NCBI RefSeq assembly: GCF_900566085.1
Contig: NZ_UPHT01000135.1
Span: 1-32,784, forward strand
Source: Mycobacterium attenuatum
Lineage (GTDB): Bacteria > Actinomycetota > Actinomycetes > Mycobacteriales > Mycobacteriaceae
Direction: 5' to 3'
DNA: 32,784 nucleotides
A model generated the notes under the pieces. That model was not told the origin of the DNA. It made no database searches and saw nothing but the letters and a program-made list of their open reading frames with translations. Positions within the stretch are counted from its first letter, which is position 1, and the number at the start of each line of letters is the position of its first letter. Below, one piece after another: positions 1-6,745 of the stretch. The translations under genes were made by a program, and so were the position numbers.

Positions 1-108
1 CAGGAACAGCGCGGCCACGATCCCGAACAACGCCACGAACGCGGGTAGCAGCATCGACTGCGACATCGCTGCCGAGAAGGGTGCGCGGACAAAGTGGGGC
101 AGCTGCAG
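1..108 (-). pseudogene. 3' remnant of an MFS (EmrB/QacA-type) permease, runs off the left edge
   Basis: Read on the minus strand, this stretch encodes LQLPHFVRAPFSAAMSQSML followed by a hydrophobic segment (LPAFVALFGIVAALFL) that continues past the left edge. From memory, this resembles the last transmembrane helix of mycobacterial EmrB/QacA-type drug:H+ antiporters. Upstream the same frame stays open but runs into the 3' end of the radical-SAM gene, where it reads as non-family shadow sequence. No ~450-residue permease body precedes it. I infer a 3' fragment left by a deletion or rearrangement whose breakpoint lies near 108-134. A short gene starting at an internal ATG is the alternative. 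The fragment is too short for more certainty. Confidence 0.5.
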
Positions 109-133
109 GCCACCACCTGCGCCGCCGGAATCA

Positions 134-1678
134 TTACACCACCGGCAGGAGCCGCTCGGCGGCCACCGATAGCCGCTGCCGGCCGAGCGCCGGCCAGGCC
201 TGCACCGCGCAGAACGGTGCACATTGCTCCTGCGACGAACGCGTGCCGACATGCACGCAGCACTGCACCAGCCGCTCTTCGATCATCGTCGACATATCCA
301 TAAACGGTTTGACGGTGATACGCAGCACCCGCTCCCCCAGCAGCCGCCGCAGCTGGCGCCGTCGCCCGGGCAGCGCGCTGGAGGCCAGGGTCAGCAGGGT
401 TGCCATGCCCAGGTCGCAATTCTGGCAGATCAGACGCCACACGTCGGACATCTGCGGGTGCGACAACGACGACTGTTCCGACAGCAACGCCAATAGCGAT
501 TCACGCACCGCCAGCCGCAACTCGCGGGGAATATCCCTGTCGGCGATACGGTTTGCGACCAGGCCCAGCTTGTCTTTGAGGTTGTCGTGACCGATCAAGG
601 CCACCAGTGAGCGCCACCGCCCGCCGTCGTCGCGCAGCAGGTACCCCACCGAACAACAATGCGGGTGTGAGCACGGCAGCGCGGTCAGATCCCGCCACGT
701 GACCAGATCGTCGGTCTGTGGCCCGAGCCTCCTAAGCACACCGGTATGCGTGAGCCGATGGTCGGCGTCGATGAATCCCGAGCGCCCCGAACCGAACTGG
801 GGCTGAATGCAGACCCCGCCCGCATAGGGTGTTCGTAGGGCAAGCCGAACCACGTCGCCGATCTCGTGGTCGTTGACGCCCAGCGCGGCCGTCATCACCA
901 ACGTGGTGAAGATCTGCCGTTCGGACAGCCGACGCAACGCGTCTTGCTTGATCCGACGAAGATCCCCGCCCCGATGGTATCGATGCGCGGCCTGCGAAAG
1001 CCCGTCGTATTGCAGGTACACCTCGGCGCGCTCGCGGTGCTCGGTGAGAACGTCGAGTAATCCGTCGTCCTGGGCTACCCTGATTCCGTTGGTGTTCAAC
1101 AATATTCGTGTTATTGGTCGCGCGCTCAGTTCGGCCAGCAACTCTGCCAATTGCGGATGCAGGCTGGGTTCGCCGCCGCTGAGCATCAGCACATCGAGGC
1201 GGCCGTTCTCGCGCTCGAGACGCTGGTCGACGTTGGCCAGCACGTCGCCGATCGCCACGACATGACGCAGGTCCGGCGATGAATCGGCAAAGCAGGTCGG
1301 GCAGCGCAGGTTGCATGTCTCGGCGATGTCCTCCAGCAGGATGCAGGTGTGCTGGGTCTGCATCTGCGGCAGACCACGCAGATACGCCGACGGAATCGGG
1401 TCGAAGTTACCCGGCGCATCGGGGATGTGAGCCTTCGTCGGAGCCGTCCATTCTTCAAGGTAGGCAAGGATTTCGGGATCTTCGTCGTAGAGGGTTCGAA
1501 CCAGCCCGTGGGAGCGGCAGCCGCGCTCCAGCCAGACCAGCCCGTCGCGCACGGCCAGCCAGCCACTGAGCCGGGCGACATCACTCAACGGACGATCCGG
1601 TTCCTCGTCGTGACAGCGCGGGCAGAACGCGTTGACGTAGCGATGAATGCTGTCGCCCCGCAAATCCATGCCGGTCAT
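134..1678 (-). CDS. Radical-SAM protein of the tetraether-synthase (Tes/MJ0619) type
   Basis: 514 aa. The radical-SAM [4Fe-4S] motif is CNLRCPTC (C122, C126, C129), with SGGEP at 167-171 for SAM binding. Further cysteines match the Tes-type layout: an N-terminal FCPRC pair (C19, C22) with C54, then C336/C341/C342, C418/C421, and a C-terminal block of the form FMD...RLVQCCVH...CAPFC (C473, C474, C486, C490). In archaea this family joins the ends of lipid chains by C-C coupling to make membrane-spanning tetraethers. The mycobacterial substrate is unknown. The ATG start at 1678 overlaps the stop of the upstream membrane-protein gene as ATGA, so translation is probably coupled. An upstream extension of the same open frame (to 2152) is shadow of that gene. 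The family call is strong; lipid as substrate is inference supported by the Lgt-like partner. Confidence 0.88.
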   Translation of the reverse strand: MTGMDLRGDSIHRYVNAFCPRCHDEEPDRPLSDVARLSGWLAVRDGLVWLERGCRSHGLVRTLYDEDPEILAYLEEWTAPTKAHIPDAPGNFDPIPSAYLRGLPQMQTQHTCILLEDIAETCNLRCPTCFADSSPDLRHVVAIGDVLANVDQRLERENGRLDVLMLSGGEPSLHPQLAELLAELSARPITRILLNTNGIRVAQDDGLLDVLTEHRERAEVYLQYDGLSQAAHRYHRGGDLRRIKQDALRRLSERQIFTTLVMTAALGVNDHEIGDVVRLALRTPYAGGVCIQPQFGSGRSGFIDADHRLTHTGVLRRLGPQTDDLVTWRDLTALPCSHPHCCSVGYLLRDDGGRWRSLVALIGHDNLKDKLGLVANRIADRDIPRELRLAVRESLLALLSEQSSLSHPQMSDVWRLICQNCDLGMATLLTLASSALPGRRRQLRRLLGERVLRITVKPFMDMSTMIEERLVQCCVHVGTRSSQEQCAPFCAVQAWPALGRQRLSVAAERLLPVV

Positions 1679-2070
1679 CCGGCAGTTCCGTACAGCGTCG
1701 GATTCAAGCCGGTGCAGAAGCCCACCGTAACGATCGACGTGATCGCCCAGCCGATCATCAACCCCATCCCAATTCCCCTGGCCCAAGGGTTTCGCAGCGC
1801 AACCAGTACGCCACCGCCGCCAAAGGCGATCAGCCCCAAGACAATAGCTCCCGTCACCAAAGCGGCGTGGGACGAGACGGCTTGAGCGAGGCCGGCGATC
1901 ACCATGAACCCGACCACCAGATTTATTCCGAAATAAAGGAATACACCGACCACGACCGCCCCGAAGATCTCCCCACCGGACCTGCGGGGTGGCGGAGGCC
2001 AGCCGGGGTAGGGCTGGTCGGGGTCGTAGGGATAGCCCGGCGGAGGCCAACCCGGAGGTGGGTTCGTCAT
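1675..2070 (-). CDS. Small proline-rich N-terminus membrane protein, middle gene of the Lgt-like/Tes-like operon
   Basis: 131 aa. Residues 1-31 are Pro/Gly/Tyr/Trp-rich (repeated PPPG and YP motifs). Three to four hydrophobic segments follow, from about residue 34 to the end (EIFGAVVVGVFLYFGINLVV, then two further Gly/Ala-rich helices and one ending at GFCTGL). The stop overlaps the radical-SAM start, and the ATG at 2070 overlaps the Lgt-like stop; both are ATGA 4-base overlaps. I do not recognise a named family. The proline-rich tail is typical of small mycobacterial membrane proteins. Its place between two enzymes suggests an accessory or scaffolding membrane subunit, but this is inference. 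Confidence 0.8.
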   Translation of the reverse strand: MTNPPPGWPPPGYPYDPDQPYPGWPPPPRRSGGEIFGAVVVGVFLYFGINLVVGFMVIAGLAQAVSSHAALVTGAIVLGLIAFGGGGVLVALRNPWARGIGMGLMIGWAITSIVTVGFCTGLNPTLYGTAG

Positions 2071-2852
2071 GCTGGTAGTGCCTGCCTGTGCAGCAGTGGG
2101 TCATAGTGACCGCGCCGGTATCCGTAGCCCAGCCGAACGGCGATGAGAACAACCGAGGGCAGCAGAAACCATTGCGGCCGTGTCAGACCCAGCCACACGG
2201 TTTCGTTAGCCCGGACGAACTCGACGAAGAACCGGAACACCGCGTAGCCCGCGACGTAGAGGACGAACAACTCGCCGGGCTCGGTGAGCTTATTGCGCAG
2301 CCATAGCAGAACGGCGAACGCGGCCAGCTGAAAACCGATCTCGTAGACGAACGACGGATGCATCGCGGCGCCGACGAGGCAACCCGGGCATTTCGGCGTG
2401 GCGGCAGGGGCGTGCACACCCCACGGCAGGCCGGTCGGCCGGCCGGGAGCTTCGGTGAGGTGACAGCCGATGCGACCGACAGCCATTCCCAGTGCGACCG
2501 CCGGGGCGAACAGATCGCCGGTCTTGCCGCGGTAGCCGCCGATCCGCTTGGCGATCAGCACGCCGACGTAGGCGCCCACGAGCCCACCCAGGATGCTGCG
2601 TGACCCAAATTCCCAGGCCTGCAACAAGGTCGGGTTGAGCCGGACATCGATGTGTTCCGCCCACCCGGACAGCCGCATGCCGATTGCCCCGCCGACCAGA
2701 GCTCCGGTCACCGCCACCAGCGATTGGTCATTCACCGCACCGCGGCGGCGGGCTTCGGCGAAGAAAACTACCGTGGCCACCAGCACACCCAGCCCGACGA
2801 ACACGCCGTGTACCGGCAGTGTCAGCGGTCCTACCCGCCAGTGCGGAACCAC
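2067..2852 (-). CDS. Diverged prolipoprotein diacylglyceryl transferase (Lgt)-like membrane enzyme
   Basis: 261 aa with about seven hydrophobic segments. True Lgt moves diacylglycerol from phosphatidylglycerol to the lipobox cysteine of lipoproteins. Family signatures seen: GRIGC...GRPTGLPWGV (126-146), MHPSFVYE (164-171) and YAVFRFFVEFVRANE (203-217). Two residues essential in E. coli Lgt appear changed. The His of the HGG motif is Leu (SILGG, 86-90), and the Asn after GRxG is Cys (C130); the Arg of GR is kept. The housekeeping mycobacterial Lgt is a much longer protein, so this is a paralogue. The start is GTG at 2852, because an in-frame TAG lies four codons upstream. It is the first gene of a coupled operon with a Tes-like radical-SAM enzyme, so it may handle a phospholipid glyceryl group rather than lipoproteins. 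Function is inferred. Confidence 0.85.
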   Translation of the reverse strand: MVPHWRVGPLTLPVHGVFVGLGVLVATVVFFAEARRRGAVNDQSLVAVTGALVGGAIGMRLSGWAEHIDVRLNPTLLQAWEFGSRSILGGLVGAYVGVLIAKRIGGYRGKTGDLFAPAVALGMAVGRIGCHLTEAPGRPTGLPWGVHAPAATPKCPGCLVGAAMHPSFVYEIGFQLAAFAVLLWLRNKLTEPGELFVLYVAGYAVFRFFVEFVRANETVWLGLTRPQWFLLPSVVLIAVRLGYGYRRGHYDPLLHRQALPA

Positions 2853-3160
2853 CTCGACAGCCTAGCTGGGTCGGGCATTGAACGGACTCGTCATGCCGAG
2901 GACAGCATACGTTGACCGCGGCAGCCGCCTGGCGGCATCGACTCTGAACGCCCCTTCTTGGGGCACCGGCTCGCCGGCACTGGCGCCAAGGCCGTCCCGG
3001 GGCCGGGCACCGACCGCGGGCCGGCAGGTCAGGCGGAACCAGCGGGCCGGGCTGCTGTTGGGTCTCGGCGGCGGGACGGAACCGGGGCCAGCTGCTCGGC
3101 CAGGACCGCACAATGGCCAGTGACAGCCGGGGACCCGCTCGCTCGCCTAACCAATATGCG
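2853..3160. other. Intergenic region upstream of the Lgt-like operon
   Basis: About 308 bases between the Lgt-like start and the DoxX stop, both on the minus strand. It must hold the promoter of the three-gene operon unless transcription reads through from doxX. A minus-strand frame of 83 codons (2862-3113) has no recognisable motif and a composition typical of random high-GC frames. I see no convincing gene or structured RNA here. Confidence 0.4.
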
Positions 3161-3670
3161 CTACCCGGCTTGCTTTACCGGCGGCCGGTAGAAGATCAGC
3201 AGCTGCCCGACTGCACCGGCCAGGCCAAGTCCCAGCGAGATCAGCAGGCCGGGCCACCCGTCGAACCAGTTCTTCCCGAAGATCACCCAGTCCAAGCTGA
3301 GCTTTCCAGCGCCAAGTATGGCGACGGTGACGGCGCTGACCGCCAGCACCAGGTTGTATTCCCAACCCTCTTTGACAATGAAGAAGCCGTTGGGCCGGTG
3401 CACAGTCCATGCCGCTACCAGCATGAGCGAGACGAAACCCGCGGCCGGAATGGGTGTCAGCAGACCCGCGGCCAGCCCCAGCCCAGCGGCAGTCTCGGTG
3501 CCGGCGGCCACCGTCGCATGAAACCTCCCCGGCTTCATACCGATGCTTTCGAACCACCGCGCCGTCCCCGGTATCCGGCCGCCACCGAAGAACTTGTTCA
3601 AGCCGTGTGCGGCCAGTGTCAGGCCCAGCACCAGCCGCAGGATCAGCAACCCGACGTCATACGGAGTCAT
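3161..3670 (-). CDS. DoxX-family integral membrane protein
   Basis: 169 aa with four hydrophobic helices. The N-terminus (RLVLGLTLAAHGLNKFFGG) carries the DoxX-type first helix and following HGxxKxFGG loop. In mid-protein are GRFHATVAAGTETAAGLGLA and a helix with LTPIPAAGF. The C-terminus has DGWPGLLISLGLGLAGAV and a short basic tail. DoxX proteins are small quinone-linked or redox-related membrane proteins; in mycobacteria one member takes part in a membrane oxidoreductase complex with superoxide dismutase. This copy stands alone, divergent from ppdK across a 144-base gap. The function of this paralogue is unknown. Confidence 0.85.
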   Translation of the reverse strand: MTPYDVGLLILRLVLGLTLAAHGLNKFFGGGRIPGTARWFESIGMKPGRFHATVAAGTETAAGLGLAAGLLTPIPAAGFVSLMLVAAWTVHRPNGFFIVKEGWEYNLVLAVSAVTVAILGAGKLSLDWVIFGKNWFDGWPGLLISLGLGLAGAVGQLLIFYRPPVKQAG

Positions 3671-3697
3671 ACCGTCAAAACTAGATCATCCCGCCCA

Positions 3698-3709
3698 GCT
3701 CCCGGGAGC
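3698..3709. promoter_or_regulatory. 12-bp perfect palindrome in the doxX/ppdK divergent promoter
   Basis: GCTCCCGGGAGC is a perfect self-complementary dodecamer in the 144-base gap between the two divergent genes. A dyad there may be a repressor site, but short GC palindromes arise by chance in this genome. Confidence 0.25.
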
Positions 3710-3748
3710 AGCGGCGAGCCGCCGGTTCCGGTGATCCGTGTGGAAACA

Positions 3749-3776
3749 TTGCGGGCGTTCCGACGTTTGCCCGCAA
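3749..3776. promoter_or_regulatory. Interrupted inverted repeat upstream of ppdK (candidate operator or 5' UTR hairpin)
   Basis: TTGCGGGC at 3749-3756 and its exact complement GCCCGCAA at 3769-3776 are separated by 12 bases. The repeat ends 38 bases before the ppdK ATG and 24 bases before its ribosome binding site. It could be bound by a dimeric regulator, or form an 8-bp stem in the leader RNA. No known mycobacterial regulator motif was recognised. Confidence 0.4.
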
Positions 3777-3814
3777 CCGCTTCAGGCTTGCCCGACCACA
3801 AGGGGGTGCATCAC

Positions 3815-5425
3815 ATGGCTCGTATCCCACGAGGCAGGGATCCCCTCGAAGATCCCCTCGAAGTGGTCATCTTGCTGGACGGACAGGCCGAACATTCCCG
3901 AGAAGTCCTGGGCAACAAGGGCCACGGCATCGACGTGATGCGCCGCCAAGCGTTGCCGGTACCACCCGCGTTCTGCATCACCACCGAGGTGGGCGTGCGG
4001 TACCTGGCCGACCCCGACCCGACCATGGAGGCGATTTGGGACCTCGTGACCAAGCGGATGAGCTGGCTGGAGGCCGAGACCTCGCGCACGTTCGGCCGCG
4101 GCCCGCGGCCGTTGCTGGTCAGCGTGCGCTCGGGGGCCACCCAGTCGATGCCCGGAATGATGGACACCATCTTGGACCTGGGCCTCAACGACGCCGTCGA
4201 GCAGGCCCTGGCCAGGGCTTGCACCCCTGACTTTGCGCGTGATACCCGACGGCGGTTCACCCGCATGTATCGGCGGGTCACGGGCCAGGACCCCGCCGAG
4301 GATCCATACGAGCAGTTGCGCGCCGGCATCGCGGCCGTCTTCACTTCCTGGAATTCTCCGCGGGCCAAGGCCTATCGCGAGCACTACGGCCGCGACGACC
4401 AGGGGGGCACCGCGGTGGTCGTGCAGGCGATGGTGTTCGGCAACCAGACGGCCCGCTCCGGCGCCGGTGTGCTCTCGTCCCGTAACCCAATCACCGGCGC
4501 CAACGAGCCTTTCGGCGACTGGCTGCCCGGCGGTCAGGGCGACGACGTGGTCTCGGGATTGGTGGACGTCGAGCCGATCGCCGCGCTGCGCGACGAGCTG
4601 CCCGCCGTCTATGACGAGCTGATCGAGGCCGCCCGTCGCCTGGAGCGACTGACCTTCGACGTCCCTGAGATCGAGTTCACGGTTGAAAACGGCAAGCTGT
4701 GGCTGCTGCAGACCCGGTCTGCCGAGCGGTCGGCGCAAGCCGCGGTGCGGCTGGCCCTGCAACTGCGGCACGAAGGTCTGATCGACGACACTCAGACCCT
4801 GCGCCGAGTGACTCCCGCAGCCGTCGACGCCGTGCTGCGGCCTGCCTTGCAACCCGAAACACGCTTGGCCGCACCGCTTTTGGCCAAAGGTCTGCCCGCC
4901 TGCCCGGGTGTGGCAACCGGAATCGCCTACACCGACGTGGATGCGGCGCTCGACGCGGCCGAGCGGGGCGAGCCGGTCATCCTGGTGCGCGACCACACCA
5001 GGCCCGAAGACGTCCTGGGCATGCTGGCCGCACAGGGAATCGTCACCGAGGTGGGCGGCGCGGCCAGCCACGCGGCAGTGGTCAGCCGCGAACTCGGCCG
5101 GGTTGCTGTGGTCGGTTGCGGCCACGGCGTAGCCGCGACTCTGGCCGGCAAACTGATCACCGTCGACGGACATGAGGGCGAAGTGCGCGACGGCGCCCTG
5201 TCGCTGTCGGCGTGGTCGGAAAACGACACTCCGGAGTTGCGGGAACTCACCGGCATCGCATTACGCGTCAGCCCGCTGCGTGCGCACGCCACCGGCGACT
5301 ACCCCAGGCTGGAGGATCATTCCGAAGCTGCGGTGCACGCGGCCATGACCGCCGGACACGGCGATGTCGTGTCGGACGCGCCACTGATCGCCATGTTGCA
5401 CGCGCTGCGGGCATCGACTGATTGA
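3815..5425 (+). CDS. ppdK: Short pyruvate phosphate dikinase-like protein (no PEP/pyruvate barrel)
   Basis: 536 aa. Full PPDK has about 870 residues: ATP-grasp, phosphohistidine domain and a C-terminal PEP/pyruvate TIM barrel. Here residues ~30-300 are the nucleotide-binding half (GNKGHGIDVM at 33-42, VSVRSGA at 102-108, IEFTVENGKLWLLQTR at 286-301). Residues ~355-445 are the swivelling phosphohistidine domain, GGAASHAAVVSREL with catalytic His419. The barrel is missing. The Thr that precedes Ser-His in PPDK and is phosphorylated for regulation in plants is Ala417. The M. tuberculosis protein Rv1127c is likewise short, so this is a family trait, not a local truncation. The protein may phosphorylate an unknown acceptor or work with a partner. 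The start ATG has AAGGGGG at 3800-3806; the long open frame upstream is shadow of doxX. Confidence 0.9.
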   Translation: MARIPRGRDPLEDPLEVVILLDGQAEHSREVLGNKGHGIDVMRRQALPVPPAFCITTEVGVRYLADPDPTMEAIWDLVTKRMSWLEAETSRTFGRGPRPLLVSVRSGATQSMPGMMDTILDLGLNDAVEQALARACTPDFARDTRRRFTRMYRRVTGQDPAEDPYEQLRAGIAAVFTSWNSPRAKAYREHYGRDDQGGTAVVVQAMVFGNQTARSGAGVLSSRNPITGANEPFGDWLPGGQGDDVVSGLVDVEPIAALRDELPAVYDELIEAARRLERLTFDVPEIEFTVENGKLWLLQTRSAERSAQAAVRLALQLRHEGLIDDTQTLRRVTPAAVDAVLRPALQPETRLAAPLLAKGLPACPGVATGIAYTDVDAALDAAERGEPVILVRDHTRPEDVLGMLAAQGIVTEVGGAASHAAVVSRELGRVAVVGCGHGVAATLAGKLITVDGHEGEVRDGALSLSAWSENDTPELRELTGIALRVSPLRAHATGDYPRLEDHSEAAVHAAMTAGHGDVVSDAPLIAMLHALRASTD

Positions 5426-5555
5426 TACCGAAATCCCGCGACGCCGCCGACCGAAGTGGTGATGAGTTTGGTGGCAACGTCACGGCCGGCCATCGACCAC
5501 CGCCAGCCGAACGACCCGCGTGATCAGCCGGCGGCTACGCCGCGCCACAGCATCG

Positions 5556-5576
5556 AAGCCCACACGCCTTGGGCTT
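5556..5576 (+). terminator. Candidate terminator hairpin downstream of ppdK
   Basis: AAGCCCA (5556-5562) pairs perfectly with TGGGCTT (5570-5576) across a 7-base loop and is followed by one more T. It lies 130 bases after the ppdK stop. The stem is short and lacks a U-run, so the call is weak. Confidence 0.3.
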
Positions 5577-5732
5577 TAGCGCTTAACCCCGAACGTCTCC
5601 CCGCGACCTTCGGGCAGTGGGCCAGGACGAGAGGGCGGCGGCCAGCTACTTGAACCCGTGGGCCGCACAACACCACCGGACGCTGATCGTTTCCCCCTTC
5701 AATTTCCGGCCAACTCTGGTGCTATACGGTCG

Positions 5733-5770
5733 ACCCCGCTCCGTCAACCTGGGCTGACGGAGCGGGGGGT
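5733..5770. terminator. Strong stem-loop, terminator-like without U tail
   Basis: ACCCCGCTCCGTCA (5733-5746) pairs with TGACGGAGCGGGG and a final T after two extra G (5755-5770), around the 8-base loop ACCTGGGC. A 13-bp GC-rich stem of this kind is the usual form of intrinsic terminator proposed in mycobacteria, where U-tails are often absent. It would end ppdK read-through, or could act in either direction. Confidence 0.55.
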
Positions 5771-6094
5771 CATCTACACCCTGATGATCAACTTCAGTAT
5801 TTGGTATTGGTGGCCCAACCGCTTCAGGCTGCCGGCGTTACCCGTACTGATCGGCGGGCTGCTTCTCCCGCTATCAGACTTGCACCTGTTCAGCACGCGG
5901 CTGGCGCCGGGACCGGATCGAAATGTTCCGGTTTTCGACCTGTATGCCGCCAACTGGATATTGTATATCGGCGGACAGGTGTTATTCGCATTCTTGCCGG
6001 CCTGCGAAGACGATGCGAGGTCAAGCGAATCACCGTGGTCCGCAACCAGACCCGCGGAGCTAGGGTAACCCTGACAACGACGAAACCCGGTGAT

Positions 6095-6742
6095 ATGCAC
6101 GACGAAACCGCAAGCCAAGTCAACCCCACAGCACTCGGAATGCACGTCAAAGTGTTACAGGCCGTCCGCCTGAAGGGCCGGGTGAGTCCGGCCGACCTGG
6201 CTACCACACTGGGCGAAGACCACCGCGTCATCACCGAAATCGTCGATCAGCTCACCGCATCGGGCCTTTTGCTCGAGGGGACGACGGTGCGGATCAGCCC
6301 CGCCGGCCGCACCCGGCTCAACGCGTTGCTCGCCGAGGAGCGCACCCAAGTCGACCCGGCGGCAATGGCCGCCGCCTACAACGACTTCCGCAGCGTCAAC
6401 GCCGATTTCAAAGTTGTGGTCACCGACTGGCAACTCAAGGGCGGCCAAACCAACACCCACGACGACGCCGGCTATGACGCCGCGGTATTGGCCCGTCTCG
6501 ACGCTGTGCACCGGCGCGTGCAACCCATCATCGCGGCGGCTGCGGCACAGCTGCCCCGGCTGGGCGCCTACTCGGCGAAACTCACCGCCGCACTTGACAA
6601 CGTCAGGTCCGGCGATATCGCCTGGCTCACCAAGCCGCTCATCGACTCCTATCACACCGTCTGGTTCGAACTGCATGAGGAGCTGATCCTGGCCGTGGGC
6701 CTGACCCGCGAAGAAGCGGCCAGATCTGGTGATGCCCAATAG
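6095..6742 (+). CDS. Winged-helix (MarR-like) protein next to ppdK, Rv1126c type
   Basis: 215 aa. Residues ~18-75 form a winged helix-turn-helix (VLQAVRLKGRVSPADLATTL, then ITEIVDQLTASGLL and TVRISPAGRTRLNALLAEE). The C-terminal ~140 residues are helical with a conserved-looking core (DFRSVNADFKVVVTDWQLK and HRRVQPIIAAAAAQLPRLGAY). The start is ATG 6095; ATG 6140 (MHVKVLQ) would also work and is closer to the ~200 residues I recall for the M. tuberculosis protein. It is encoded directly after ppdK in the same direction, as in M. tuberculosis. The pair therefore probably works together, with this protein as partner, acceptor or regulator of the short PPDK-like enzyme. DNA binding is predicted from the fold only. 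Confidence 0.82.
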   Translation: MHDETASQVNPTALGMHVKVLQAVRLKGRVSPADLATTLGEDHRVITEIVDQLTASGLLLEGTTVRISPAGRTRLNALLAEERTQVDPAAMAAAYNDFRSVNADFKVVVTDWQLKGGQTNTHDDAGYDAAVLARLDAVHRRVQPIIAAAAAQLPRLGAYSAKLTAALDNVRSGDIAWLTKPLIDSYHTVWFELHEELILAVGLTREEAARSGDAQ

Positions 6743-6745
6743 TAT

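Larger units (their letters stand above)
5426..6094. other. Intergenic region between ppdK and the winged-helix gene
   Basis: About 670 bases. It holds two hairpins (listed separately) and a plus-strand open frame, 5658-6068. The second half of that frame (from ATG 5784) would give two hydrophobic stretches (LPALPVLIGGLLLPL and ANWILYIGGQVLFAFLP). No ribosome binding site or known family supports it, and it lies partly over a hairpin, so I do not call it a gene. The remaining sequence shows nothing recognisable. Transcription of the winged-helix gene probably starts within its last 200 bases. Confidence 0.4.

Noticed and set aside
1679..2152. Upstream extension of the radical-SAM frame
   Set aside because: It covers the small membrane-protein gene and part of the Lgt-like gene in another frame; the ATGA overlap fixes the start at 1678.
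2862..3113. 83-codon minus-strand frame before the Lgt-like gene
   Set aside because: No ribosome site, no motif, and Pro/Arg/Gly-rich composition as in random frames.
3113..3814. Open frame extending ppdK upstream by 234 codons
   Set aside because: This is shadow of doxX on the other strand; a good ribosome site and the family start at ATG 3815.
3782..5173. 463-codon minus-strand frame opposite ppdK
   Set aside because: Composition is typical of antisense shadow in high-GC DNA (many His, Gln, Gly, Arg), and ppdK on the other strand is certain.
5658..6068. 136-codon plus-strand frame with hydrophobic segments
   Set aside because: It has no ribosome site, spans a strong hairpin and overlaps nothing conserved. 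The hydrophobic parts alone are weak evidence.
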